The notes under the pieces were generated by a model. That model saw only the letters and a program-made list of their open reading frames with translations. It ran no database searches and was not told the DNA's origin. 64,000 bases of DNA, taken from positions 1-64,000 of the forward strand of contig JACCGJ010015027.1 in the NCBI GenBank assembly GCA_013407085.1, in the 5' to 3' direction. The position numbers and the translations under genes are program-made. Below are positions 46,720-57,869 of this stretch, piece by piece (the first letter of the stretch is position 1; each line of letters starts with the position of its first letter). The DNA is from Atriophallophorus winterbourni (lineage: Eukaryota > Platyhelminthes > Trematoda > Plagiorchiida > Microphallidae).

Positions 46720-46826
46720 TGTGATGAATTTGAATTGAATAACCAACCAGGAATAGAAGTGAGAATTAACTACGCTCACTAGAATCACACAGTATGCATT
46801 AATAAATGTAACTTTAACAACGAGAA
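46720..46826 (-). repeat. 5' LTR remnant of the gypsy element
   Basis: It matches 44465-44600 up to AACGAGAA at 46826, where the similarity ends abruptly, so the outer part of the LTR is lost. Confidence 0.55.
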
Positions 46827-46829
46827 CAG

Positions 46830-48890
46830 GGAAAATAACCTGTGTCGCAATCAAACCAGCTCTGTTTATTTGAGGTCATACCCTCTTAAATAAGCTTATG
46901 AAGAGGGAAAGAATGAGAAGCTGGATGGATGCGAGGGGTCAGTCAAGATCCGGTGGGTAAGCAACATTTCATCGCGGTGAAGACGGTAGGTAACGGAGAA
47001 TTTATCTTAACTGCGTAACCTTTCCCTCATAAGACATGTGCATACCATGGATAAGCCTTGTCGCTCGCAAAGAAATTACTTTATTTAGTACAGTAAGGAT
47101 GACCCAACGACACATGAAGCGTGTTAAGTGAAATAAGTCATGGTCGACAGGGTCGAAACGGTCGCTGAAAATTCATTAACATATAAGGGCGTTTTTTCTG
47201 AACTCGAGCTTTTTAAAAACGTTGCCTTTATCTTTATTGAATCTTTCGTAGCTAAGTGGTCAGCATACGATACTAGATTGCTTTATCCAAGACCTTTCTT
47301 TCACATTGATTAAAATCAGTTTATTAAATGGAGCTTTAATTATCTTGCACACAATTATGAATACAAATTTGATTCAGTGCCCTCAACTAGTAATTATTGT
47401 TTGTTTCAGCCAGCAAACTATTAAACTACCGAGAATAGTGTTGCTCACGTTCCAAAAATTTATATACCACAACCGGGTTATGACTTTTTGCCGTAATTAA
47501 ACGAACTCAGATTATAAAGCTTTTTGATTTCATACTAGCTATAATTGTTTTTTGTGCCCAGTTTATGCTGTGGTTAGCTCATTTTTTCTGAAACACGCCC
47601 GCTACATTTGGTCAAAAAGCACTTTTTTGCTCGAATGAAGATTGTGTTAACTGGGAAGCAGATATCATCACACATGCTCACATCTCTAGAAGGGACTAAT
47701 ATTCTGCCCATTACCTATCTATAGATTATTGACACATAATTATTACGATGATCAATGCCAGCCATTTGCGCCTGCGCACTCGCAAAGTTGACGCTGCATC
47801 TGCCACATGGAAACACTCTAGTTGATTAACACTTTCAGTTGTGGATGTTACTATTTTAACTAATGAGTTATCATGCAAAGACGGTGTGTCTACCTCAAAT
47901 CAGTCACAGCCCATTAAAATGGAATAAGTTTGAAAAACTGGTTGCTTACATGTAGTGAAGTGGATAAAGTTACATTCCGACGAATATAAACATGTGAAGT
48001 ATATATAGACCTTGATAAAATGAAAATTTATAATTAAAAATCGTGTTTGGCTAGACGAAATCTGTTCTCGTGGCTCTAATCAAATAAAAAATCAAATATA
48101 AAGGTGTATAATAAAAGGTGTTTCCTAATAATTTTACACAATTCAAATTAAACGTAAAACACTATTCGGGATTACCTAGATGTTATATTGTTTAAAACTT
48201 CTTTTGATCTAATAATTAATATATTGATAGGATTTATAACGAAATTTAGAAAGAGAAACATCCAGTTATAGGTATCTATAACCGTGAGGTAACATAGCAC
48301 ATGCATTAACTGTTTGTTTATTTCATTACTTTCACAATGTTAACAAAATTTTAATTGAATAATATACTAGAACTTTTGCACATGGACAGAAACTATTTTA
48401 TGAACTCCTCTCGGTTCAGTTTTGACTGTCTAGTTAATTAACTTCAATTATTGGTACATACAAATGGCAAGTTAAAGCGAGTTTTACATAGGATTATGCC
48501 TTCTCTAATTCACTCGATCGATTTAATCCTGGACACCTTGATGTTGCGGACCAGGAAACTTCCGCCTAGTTTTGTTCATTTCCTTTTTCTGAAATTCTGT
48601 GAATTTTGTTATCCTATCTTGGTGACTATATTAGATGTGTGTCGATTTTGAATTGATTGTTTTTTAAACCCTCGTGCGTGGATTAGTAATCTCCAGGAAT
48701 AAAAAGAATTTTCCAATGAATTTAAAAAGAATCCAATGTGAAGCTTACAACAGTGATGACCTATAATATCACAGATTTTTAATCCATTGTGCAAGCACAC
48801 GCCTCCCATAATTATAATATCATTAATAATAACGAAATTAATGATAATGTTCATAATATTAAAAATAGATAACCTCAAACACTATATATA
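46830..48890. other. Gene-free AT-rich stretch
   Basis: No coding homology. GTAGCTAAGTGGTCAGC near 47248 resembles a tRNA A box but no B box or cloverleaf follows. Confidence 0.5.
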
Positions 48891-49335
48891 TTATATGACA
48901 GTGAAACCCACATGATACGAATTAATCGGATTTCTTTCCATCTACGAAGAATCAGTCGTATGTTGAATATACCGTTGATTGACAAAGTAATTAGGGTTTA
49001 ATTCTTTTGAAGCTGGACTTTAGAGCATATTAACCCTACTACGACAGCGCCGCCTACGGTGGCTTGTTCACGTTTACAGAATAGAAAATATACGTTTTAC
49101 GATAAATCTTCTTTATGGTGAGGTGAAATCAGGAATTCGAACATTGGGTACAACTCACTTGCGTAACAAATACGTTTGCAAAAGAGATATGAAAGCTCTT
49201 CGCATTGACCTCGCGAGTTGGGACAAACTTGTTCTTGACCGCTCTCATTGTAGGCATTGTGTATTGTGAATGCGCAGATACAGCTGTTGGCCGCTGAACA
49301 CAAATGCAACTGACGCAAATCGACCGAGTTATTTT
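48890..49335 (+). mobile_element. LINE-N C-terminal fragment
   Basis: The plus strand encodes, across frames, a degraded YGSE.WT, LRQRRLRWLVHVYRIENIRF, LRNKYVCKRDMKALRIDLAS and LDRSHCRHCV. It ends before the finger. Confidence 0.75.
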
Positions 49336-49339
49336 CAGA

Positions 49340-49700
49340 AAATCTTGCATCAACTGTCAACCTCAATTTTTTAAATACATAATGCAATCACTAGGCGCAG
49401 GCTCAAAAATCATAGTTCTTTTCATCGATAATACTAAAGCCTTTGAAAAGCTTCAACATAACTTGTTCCTGGTCTTTAATTACTAATCGAGCCTCCGCTG
49501 TAGAGATAAATGTTTACCGTATACGAACTTTACCCATTCAAATCAGATTATTGCCGAAAACATATAAGGTCGATTAGTGTATCTCATTTATATAAACGAT
49601 ATACGACTCGTCAAAACACACTGTAAACTTTATAATTTTGCATTATATAAAATTCATCATAACGTTCAAGTCTAATAATGTTAGCGACTATATATCTATA
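49340..49700 (+). mobile_element. CR1-clade RT fragment
   Basis: The plus strand has IIVLFIDNTKAFEKLQHN (motif A, 49408) and YLIYINDIRLV (49580), then a degraded FADD box (FALYKI). Confidence 0.6.
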
Positions 49701-50690
49701 TTTATCATGCTTAACATGTCTTGGATAACATAGAATAAATTATTTATATTGAATCAAGACTCGCGCTTTATTTCAACGAATTATTCAGTACAGTCTTGAT
49801 TTTCTCACGAATAAATCACTTTCATAAATTTTGAATGTTCCGTTCAGAAGGATTTAACCAACTTGACTAATGCAACACTCTAGCCTGCACAATGTATTAG
49901 CGATTTAGTATATCGATATTCTGGATCACTTTAATTTCATGATCGAATATGCTGCATAATCGCCAAAAATATAAATTTATTTAATAGATGCATCTCTTTA
50001 TTCCAATGCAAGCTATGGCTATACAATTTATATACACGGATTTTACTATAATACTAAAATATGATATCTAGAAACATAAGTCAGAATGATAGTAGTCATC
50101 CAACAAACTTCCACAAGATCAATTACTAAGAGTTCAGAAAGGCATCCATATACATAATCATGGTTCCTGACATTATTCACACCAAGATTTTGTTACTGGG
50201 TAGACGACATCTGTTGAACTCATGCAAATGATTCATATTTCCTGAGTTGATTAAAAAATAATGACCCTAGGACCAAACTATTTTATTAGTTGATCACATA
50301 ATACTATGTGAATAATTTTCATAGTTTCGTACTAGTTGTAACTTTGAAAACAAGAATTATCTGATATTACAACTACGTTTCTACATTGAGCATAAATGCA
50401 GAATCCATTAGGCTAAGGTGGCTGTCTACTTGCAATACGGAATTTAAACCTGCAGTCTACGAAACAGAGAACCAATACGTCTTCTAGGTTTTGAAAAGCT
50501 GTCTGTGCACCATTGCTGAATTGAGTTGAATGTGTCAGATGCGTGAGGTGACAAAAAATGAGAGTAACTTCGCCAGCGATGTATATATCGAATAAACAGT
50601 TAACTTGTGTCAAATGTGTCAACCATACTTCGCTGGAAGAAAAAACACGTTAAACAAAGGCATACTTGAATGCTAATGTTGAATAGGGTT
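49700..50690. other. Gene-free AT-rich stretch
   Basis: No gene or repeat that I can match. Confidence 0.4.
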
Positions 50691-50890
50691 CTTGAAAAAA
50701 AACGCGCTCCTCAAATAAAAATATCCAAAGTTATTCCTGGCTAAACGCTCAAGGTGTTTATAAAAGACCATATATTGTGGTGCTCACATTCTCATTTATT
50801 ACACAGTACTACCGGTTTCTTTTCGCTTGCGTCATCTTGTTGAGACAGTAAGATCCGGTTCGGTCAACCTTGATACAGTGATATATTGGT
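50690..50890 (-). repeat. Inverted unit of the hammerhead-like repeat
   Basis: The minus strand reads CAACAAGATGACGCAAGCG and GAAACCGGTAGTACTGTG, then ACAATATATGGTCTTTTATAA. The last block also starts the plus-strand array at about 50960, so the two form an inverted pair. Confidence 0.55.
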
Positions 50891-50929
50891 AAACAAAGGT
50901 ATACTTAAATGCAAATGTTGAATATGGGT

Positions 50930-51435
50930 GGTCTTTCTGGGATGTGAAAGAGAGTGCTACAATATATGGTCTTTTATAAGCGCATTGAGTGCTTGTCAGG
51001 GAATCAATTTGTGATTATATAATTGAGCATCGTAGTTCTTTGTGAGAGCCCAATTCGAAATTTGCAATCTTGTGAAAATTCTTCAACCGTTATACTATTG
51101 CTTACAGGATCACTGAACTGGTCTTATTGTCTCCATCTGATGACGGCAAGCAGCCAGAAACGGGTAGTGGTGTGTTGGGGAAGAGGATATGATAACCAAA
51201 ATATACGTTCTTCTATAAGCGCTTTGAGTGCTTGGCAAGCAATCAATTTGCGATTCTGTATTTGAACATCGTAGTTCTTTATAAGAATCTAATTCGACAT
51301 AGGCACACAAGTGGGCATCAGTTTATCACTATACCATTGTTTCAAGGCTCAGTGAACCTGATCTTAATGTCTCCACCAGATGACGGCAAACAGCCAGAAA
51401 CCGGTAGTGGTGTGTTAGGGATAGGGATGTGATAA
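50930..51435 (+). repeat. Tandem repeat, about 240-bp unit, hammerhead-like core
   Basis: Two full cores lie at 51136-51175 and 51376-51415 (CTGATGA or CAGATGA, GGCAA[AG]CAGCC, GAAAC, GGTAGTGGTGTGTT). Each is preceded by GGATCACTGAAC or GGCTCAGTGAAC and TGTCTCCA. Flanking blocks (TATAAGCGC.TTGAGTGCTTG) repeat at the same 240-bp spacing. A partial third unit begins the array. Confidence 0.75.
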
Positions 51436-51439
51436 ACAT

Positions 51440-52560
51440 GAAAAATACACGATTTTATAACGTGATCAATGATGCAGCTAAAAAATGTTGTTTTTTGAGT
51501 TTCGCTTAAGCAGCTAACGAACAGGACGCCAGAAATATTACTTGATATAGCAAAACTTCTCCCTGCATGGGGCTTGGCCACTGGACGCAAATCACACTAA
51601 AATGTCATTTTTGTTACTAATATTTTCGTGACGTCTTCAATAAATTACATATGTTTCCACCAGTGATGAAAAGGAAATTTCATCTTGGTGCAACGTGGTG
51701 CATTATCAATAAAGACGCAGTGATGATTTGACTCTACACTTTCACAATACTGGATCGAATGTGGTTTACGTTCGACATGTAGGCACCTACCCAACTAAGA
51801 TTGTGCTACAAGTTATATAGGTTCTCTGAGTTTTCTGGTACTGATTTTCACTGTTGATTATCTATTACATAATCAATTTTTATTGACCATTTAACCACTC
51901 GCTACCAGTGCTATGGTGCTTTGCACCGCTTGTAACGTCTGTGACGTGAGTAACGCGTATTCCACCCGTTTCTTAGTTCGACAAATTCAAAACCACAATT
52001 CGGATGTTATACGGTACTGTAATTAGCAACAATTACAACAGCAATAATTATACAAACCTCAACTGTAAAGGAACGTACAACAAACAGGAGACAAAATACT
52101 CCAGAATCAGTTATATCAAATGCAAACAAGTTCAATGACGACCTTAGATATAAATAGAATAAAAGGAGTTACCAAAATTGCCGTCCAAAATGTCTATCAA
52201 AGACAAGACACCCAAAAGTGGTGTCAAAATGCCAGCCAACATAGGTTCTGAGCTGACGTGCGGTCGCATTTTTTTGCTCTGATACTTTTGACCGTTTCTT
52301 CGCCAAATCTACTCAGATTTCAACAATTCCAAAACCCTTTGTTACATTTTGACCAGAGCTATCGGAATTCATACATTTTGATCTGGTCCATCGATTAACA
52401 ACAAAGTTACCGTTTCAACGTAAATATCTCAGTTCGCTCACGCGTGCAAACTTTCTCCCACAGTTAACCATCGTACGGTTTTTGCTCTCATTGCGAAGAT
52501 CACATCAAACTACACATTTTGATACGTCATTTTGTGCTCTACTTTGTGTGGTTATCAAGT
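51440..52560 (+). other. No gene; last part is probably CR1 5'UTR
   Basis: From about 52300 the sequence leads without break into CR1 ORF1 at 52581 and may be its 5'UTR. The rest has no identified content. Confidence 0.35.
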
Positions 52561-52580
52561 TATCACGAATTATTCGTTAA

Positions 52581-54245
52581 ATGACCAAATCAAGAGTTAT
52601 AACCCAGATGAATCTGCCAGTCGAACGAACGACCATTCTTCAACCGGTCGTCCCAATTCAGCCTACAATGCGTGGTCCAGTCACGAGATCCAACACCCAC
52701 GCGAAAAAATCGATCGATCATGGTGTGCATACGACGGTTGTTCCCCTGACAGCGACATCAAACCACCTTGACCTCTGCGCCAAGTGCCTGTACCCGGTAA
52801 GCAATGATAGTGCTTTGGTTAAATGTATTTTTTGTGATATACATGTGCACGTGGCCTGCGATGAGTCTTTGACCGATGAGTGCGTAAAGATCGTGAATGA
52901 TAAAAACCTCCCATCCGTTTGCTATTTCTGTATTGACTGTAGAAATTCAATGGTGAATCGTAATCGCAAGAGTACACAATTTTCTGCTAAAAACGAGACT
53001 AATACAATAGAGAATAGATTATTGATAATAGAAGAGGAACTTGTAAATTTAAAGAATACTCTACGACCAATAATCAAGACTAAAACAGTTGAATTGAATA
53101 ATGGAATACGCTCGACCTCACCGCCACAGAATGCTCTTGAAAAAGTTAAATTATTACACGGCACTGAGGAGATTGTTAAGAAGGCCTTAAAGCCGAAACC
53201 GTCTACCTCGAATGCTCCATTAATCAAAGCTGCCTCAAAAAATAAATCGCCTAGTGTTATCTGCACCGATTCGGTATCAACTAAAACGGCCGCGGTCGTA
53301 GAAAATACTTACGGAGAAAGGCGTTTGCGGTCGACCTCCGCTACTCACTCTAAAGCTTCTTCCCATGACTCACGAATATTAAATCAAAAAGGTTCACATT
53401 CTATAAAGAATGACGCTCGGACACGCAACCAGAATTCTTATGCACTAAGCGTAATATGTACGAATGTTAGCGAGTCCAACGAAAGCCTGTTTGATAGGAA
53501 ACACAAACACGATCTCGATAAATGGTCTCAACTTTGTCAACAAATGCAAATTCAGCATGTTATTCCTGGCAAATTGATTCGTCTAACTCGCCACTCCACC
53601 TCAGCTCATATTGATAAACCTCGCTTACTAAGGGTTACACTGAAGTGCGAGGCTGATATCGAGAACATACTGCTAAATTCGTACCGACTAAAGACGGATC
53701 CCAATTCAAAGTGCCGGATATATCCCGATGTACCATGGTGGGAAAGAAAGGGTACTTTGAACAATAAGGATAAAACGGTCTTGCGGAGTATAGTTCTACT
53801 TGGGGTACCAGAAAATACCTCCCAAGCATCGGTTCAGGAAGCCGCAGAGCACGACTTCAAGCAGTGGCGTTACATTGCGTGTTCGCTTGATATTTCAAAT
53901 GTTGTGGTCACTGACAATTTTCGGGTGCCTTTTTCGACAAAATATAAAGGAGATGGTCCGAAACCACTGAGGATTACGTTTTTAGCTAACGACATAGCTT
54001 AGATTGTAAAGTCCGAATTGAAAAAAGCGAAAAGAGCTTTACTGAAGGACGTTAGACTTAGTCCACCCAAACCAAGTACCATGATCGAAACACATCCTCG
54101 TCTGGGGACAGCAGATGATAGCGTTCCCACCGAAATGGAAGAAATCGATGTATCAAAAAACGTCGTATGTCCGGCTCAAACCGAGTCGGACCAAATACGT
54201 CATACAAGCAACCAAATGTTGTTTCAAACTGTCAGCGAGCAATAA
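52581..54245 (+). pseudogene. CR1 ORF1 with PHD-type zinc finger, one nonsense change
   Basis: An open frame of 473 codons is followed by TAG (54000-54002) and 80 more codons in the same frame. Residues about 60-115 hold a C4-H-C3 finger (CAKCLYPV, CIFCDIHVHVAC, CYFCIDC), of the PHD class found in ORF1 of some CR1 elements. A charged coiled-coil-prone segment follows near residues 135-160. The block from residue 290 onward (SVICTNVSESNE, PRLLRVTL, VPWWER, VTDNFRVP) is shared with the ORF1 at 61.6-60.7 kb and is likely the RNA-binding part. ORF1 proteins coat element RNA; the role of the finger is not known here. Confidence 0.85.
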
Positions 54246-57049
54246 GTAGCTCACCAGTTTCAAACTCATCGCGCGTCGGTCCAATAGCTGCAGTACACGA
54301 TTCGACATTGTGTAAGACAAATACGATCAGGTGCATATATACAAATGCTCAGTGTTTAACTAACAAATTAGCTTAACTATGTGAGCTTTGTGATAGACTC
54401 TCACCCGATTTGGTTGCAGCTACAGAGACTTGGTTCCAGCCTTGCATAACTGATGCTGAGCTTTTGTTTACGAAAATGTCACTTCTTCGTCGCGATCGTG
54501 ATCGAAGATCTGGTGGTGGAGTTGCAGTCTACTATCACGAACGTTTAGCGCAGTGTAACGTCATCGATCATCCTGACCTCAGCCTTCCTGATACGATGTG
54601 GTGTTCAGTAAAGCTAGTCAATGGAGATGAATGTACGATCGGCATTATTTACCGCTCGCCATCATCCGAAAGCTCATACAATGATAAGCTCATCGAATCA
54701 TTGCAACACATCACAAGATGCCAGACTATGCAATTGCTGATCATTGGCGATTTTAATCTCCCGCATCTGTTTTCGAGAGGTGAGCACTCCCTGCATTCGT
54801 TTGAACATAAAATCAAGGAGGTTATAGAATTTGCTTCACTACACAATCACGTTAACCAGCCAACTCGCTGGCGGGGTCTTGACCAACCTTCAACCCTTGA
54901 CCTTGGCTTAACGCCTGAGGCAACCGCAGTAGAGGGTATACAATACCTGGCACCACTGGGGAAGAGTGATCATGTTGTGCTTTTGTTTGATTATGTATGT
55001 AGTGCGGAACGATTGGGTGAACAGACGAAAGTCATAAGGAAAATACAATTTGAATCCTTAAATATCAGTCTCCGGGATGCACACACTCATGAGTTTGATT
55101 CAATGGATCCTGGCTCATATTACAATTCGTTTCTGAATTATCTCAATTCGAAGATTTACGAAAACTCGATTTTTGTACCACACAAATGCAGCTACAACAA
55201 CCAGTTTGTTATTCGGAGTAGAACGAAGAAATGGTTATCTGTTAAGCGAGAGTCTTGGATAACTCATAAGAAGTTTGGTACGGAAGAAACTTGGAAGCGA
55301 TTCTGTAAGATACGGAATAACGTCACGACTCTTGTAAGAGGAGATCGCATGCAATTCCAATGGAACTTGCTTAAGAGAATGGAAAAGAATCCTAAGCTTC
55401 TCTACAAGATAGTAAATGAACGATCAAAGATCAAACCAGGTGTATTCTCTGTACTAACACCTCATGGATTGACCCACACTGCCCAAGATACCGCCGATGC
55501 TTTAGCAATGTTTTACTCATTTGTCTTCAATCCCAAGCGTTGTATACCATATCAAGTTTCATCAAGTTCGCCACATTTCGAATTATTAGGTGAAATGACT
55601 ATCAACGAATACACGGTTGGGCGGGAACTTTGTCGACTAAACGAGAAGAAGTCCCCTGGCGCAGACAAAATTACCCCCGCCGTACTTCGCAGGTGTCGCG
55701 TTGCTTTGACTGCTCCTCTAACTCGCATATTCAATCTCAGCTTAAATGAAGGAAAAATACCACCGCAATGGAAAGCAGGGATGATAACTCCTATTTATAA
55801 AGGCGGTAGCCGTTCAGACACAGCAAACTATAGACCGGTAACGTTGCTTCCGGTGATCTCCAAATTAATGGAACGCATTGTGACTGCGCGCATAAGAGAA
55901 CATTTTGAAAACCAAAATATTTTGACAGCAGCACAACACGGTTTTCGAAGAGGTCGTTGCTGTTTATCTAACCTTCTTACAACGTTCGAGGATTGGACCA
56001 AGGCACTAGACGAAGGTGAGGCTGTACATGCTTGCTACATCGATATTTCCAAACCTTTCGATAGAGTCAACCATGACATCTTAATTAAAAAGCTCGAATC
56101 CTATGGAATAACGGGAATATTGCTGAATTGGATAAGGGACTATCTTACTGATAGACACGTCAAAGTTCGCGTTGGCAGCACCTTATCTAGAAAAATAGAC
56201 GTCACGATTGGAGTTCCGCAAGGCTCGGTGCTTGGACTTCTTCTATTCTTGGTGTATATGAACGATATAGTAGAGAATATTTGATGCAACTTGATACTGT
56301 TTGCCGATTATATTAAAATATGGAAACGTGTCAGGTCTGTTAATGACTGTATGGTATTACAACAGGATCTGTGCACCTTATTTCGTTGGTCCCAGTTAAA
56401 TGAGTTACCATTTAACCCTGCGTAATATAAGATGCAGCAGCTTGGAAGATCTCTGCACCACAAGTATCAGCTTGGTACGCAAGATCTCGTCTGGACAACC
56501 GCAGAAAAAGATCTCGGTATATGAGTTTCGTTTAACCTTAAGCCTGGACATCATTGCCAGACGGTGTATAATAAAGCTTGTCGTATCTTGAGTCTTCTCA
56601 AGAGAATATTCCGGATTTTTAAGCCCGAAACCCTACCCCGGGTAATTAACACGTATATACGTCCTGATATGGAATATTCCATCCAAGACTGGGCACCATG
56701 CCTAAGAAAGAATATCGAACTACTCGACAGGATTTATCATCGTGCTACAAAGTTGGTCTCCCGGTACAGAAATTTACCTTTCACAGAGCGAATGTTAAAA
56801 CTGAACTTACACGATTTTACCAAACGGCGGATACGTAGTGACCTTATTTTAACATTCAAAATCCTGCATTCTGTAAACCATCCCCGTAAACACTTGCTAA
56901 AGCCTAATGGCCTTACTCGAACACGAACACATTCAAAGGCTTTAAGGATTTTTTTCTTGATAAAAATTTGTTTCACTTCGAAATATTTGCCTGCAGAATT
57001 CACACGATCAGTATCTGTTGAGTTTTTTCTTTCAAACTCGATGAGTTGA
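54167..57049 (+). pseudogene. CR1 ORF2: endonuclease and reverse transcriptase, four in-frame stops
   Basis: The frame is continuous apart from stops at 54374, 56282, near 56423 and near 56526. The AP-type endonuclease has VAATETW, GGGVAVYY, GIIYRSPS, IIGDFNLP, a STLDLGL box and KSDHVVL. The RT has KSPGADKITPAVL, PIYKGGSRSDTANYRPVTLLP, HGFRRGR, YIDISKPFDRVNHD (motif A, usual KAF as KPF), GVPQGSVLG (motif B) and FADYIKIW (motif C, with Tyr for the second Asp). The C-terminal YIRPDMEYSIQDWAP and RIRSDLILTFKIL follow. It nicks the target and primes cDNA in active relatives; this copy lacks a catalytic Asp. Confidence 0.9.
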
Positions 57050-57134
57050 TGACGAACCATGCGGTATGCGGGTGTCCCTATTGATTTTTGAGATATTATA
57101 TATATATTTTTATATTCCGTATACCTTGTCATCC

Positions 57135-57200
57135 TATGGTTATTGTTAAGCATAATGCTTTTTCTACCATAAAATTTTCTGAGTTCTGAGTTCTGAGTTG
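57135..57200 (+). repeat. CR1 3' hairpin and heptamer tail
   Basis: TATGGT (57135-57140) pairs with ACCATA (57166-57171). About three TTCTGAG units follow at 57177-57197. Confidence 0.7.
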
Positions 57201-57269
57201 GCCGTCGATATATATTCTGGCAGTGCACTGTGCTCTTCAGGTTTCCGCTAATCCACACTTCAAGATCCT

Positions 57270-57715
57270 TTTTCTAACGACTCCATGCTAGGTTTTCAGT
57301 TCCCAATCGATATGTCCAAGGAACATTCGGGCCATGATGGAGCATCTGACGTTTCTGTATGATGAATGACATGTCATTCCTGACCGCCCCATTCGACACG
57401 CTGTCTAAATCCAATTTTAGTTTCTCACAATCCTCGGCAGAACTAATTGGCGTCCAAATTTCCATATTATCCGCGAACAGGACAATTTTGGACGATATGA
57501 GGGTGGTAAATCTTTTATGTATATTAGAAAGAGGAGTGTGCTTAGCACGGATCATTGTGGGACTCCGCTGGTGATTTGGAACTTTTGGAATCGCACTCCG
57601 TTTACTTTAACTCGAGAGTGGCGAACTAAAAGGTAGTCGCAAAACCATGTGAGGAGTGGTTCACATATTCTTAGACGTATCAGTTTTTGAAGCTGTCGCG
57701 ATCTCTCTATTTAAG
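57270..57715 (-). mobile_element. CR1-clade RT fragment between copies C and D
   Basis: The minus strand encodes LLTWFCDYLLVRHSRVKVNG, SGVPQ, LLFLIYIKDLPP, then KIVLFADNMEIWTPI (motif C with Asn for the second Asp). It is a separate internal fragment lying in the 540-bp gap between two tail-to-tail elements. Confidence 0.8.
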
Positions 57716-57869
57716 AAATGACACTGTTTCGGAGAGACCGCTTAAGAACAAGTAATTCAAGGTAATTCAAGGTTTTTATGGTCCAAAAATGCAACCGCTT
57801 AAGACAACAACCATAGGAATGGTAAAAATTGAGATTTTAAGTGTATATAACAATATAGAATCAATATTA

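Larger units (their letters stand above)
44465..46826 (-). mobile_element. Ty3/gypsy element with gag and protease, RT deleted
   Basis: Direct repeats at 44465-44633 and 46720-46826 share AATAACCAACCAGGAATAGAAGTG and neighbouring blocks and begin TGT(A/G)ATGAA; I take them as 3' and truncated 5' LTRs. On the minus strand the 5' LTR is followed by TTTGGCGTCGCGAACAG, typical of the primer-site region, then gag. A purine-rich tract (GGGAAATGAGGTGGATG, minus) adjoins the 3' LTR near 44634-44650. Between protease (ends about 45250) and a C-terminal SERLFNKPI tail (near 44700) RT, RNase H and integrase are missing. Confidence 0.75.
52581..57200 (+). mobile_element. CR1-clade LINE with PHD-finger ORF1 (copy C)
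   Basis: This is the most complete LINE in the window: ORF1 (52581-54245), overlapping ORF2 (54167-57049), and a 3'UTR with the family hairpin (57135-57171) and a TTCTGAG repeat tail. Both ORFs keep one reading frame throughout and are broken only by nonsense changes. Confidence 0.92.

Noticed and set aside
47245..47290. tRNA gene suggested by GTAGCTAAGTGGTCAGC
   Set aside because: Only an A-box-like half is present. No B box, T arm or acceptor pairing follows, so it is neither a tRNA gene nor a clear SINE.
51110..51310. Coding ORF across the tandem repeat
   Set aside because: Frames are short and differ between repeat units; the conserved part is the RNA-like core, not a protein.
56737..57258. 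173-codon minus-strand ORF
   Set aside because: It is the shadow of the CR1 copy C C-terminus and its 3'UTR.
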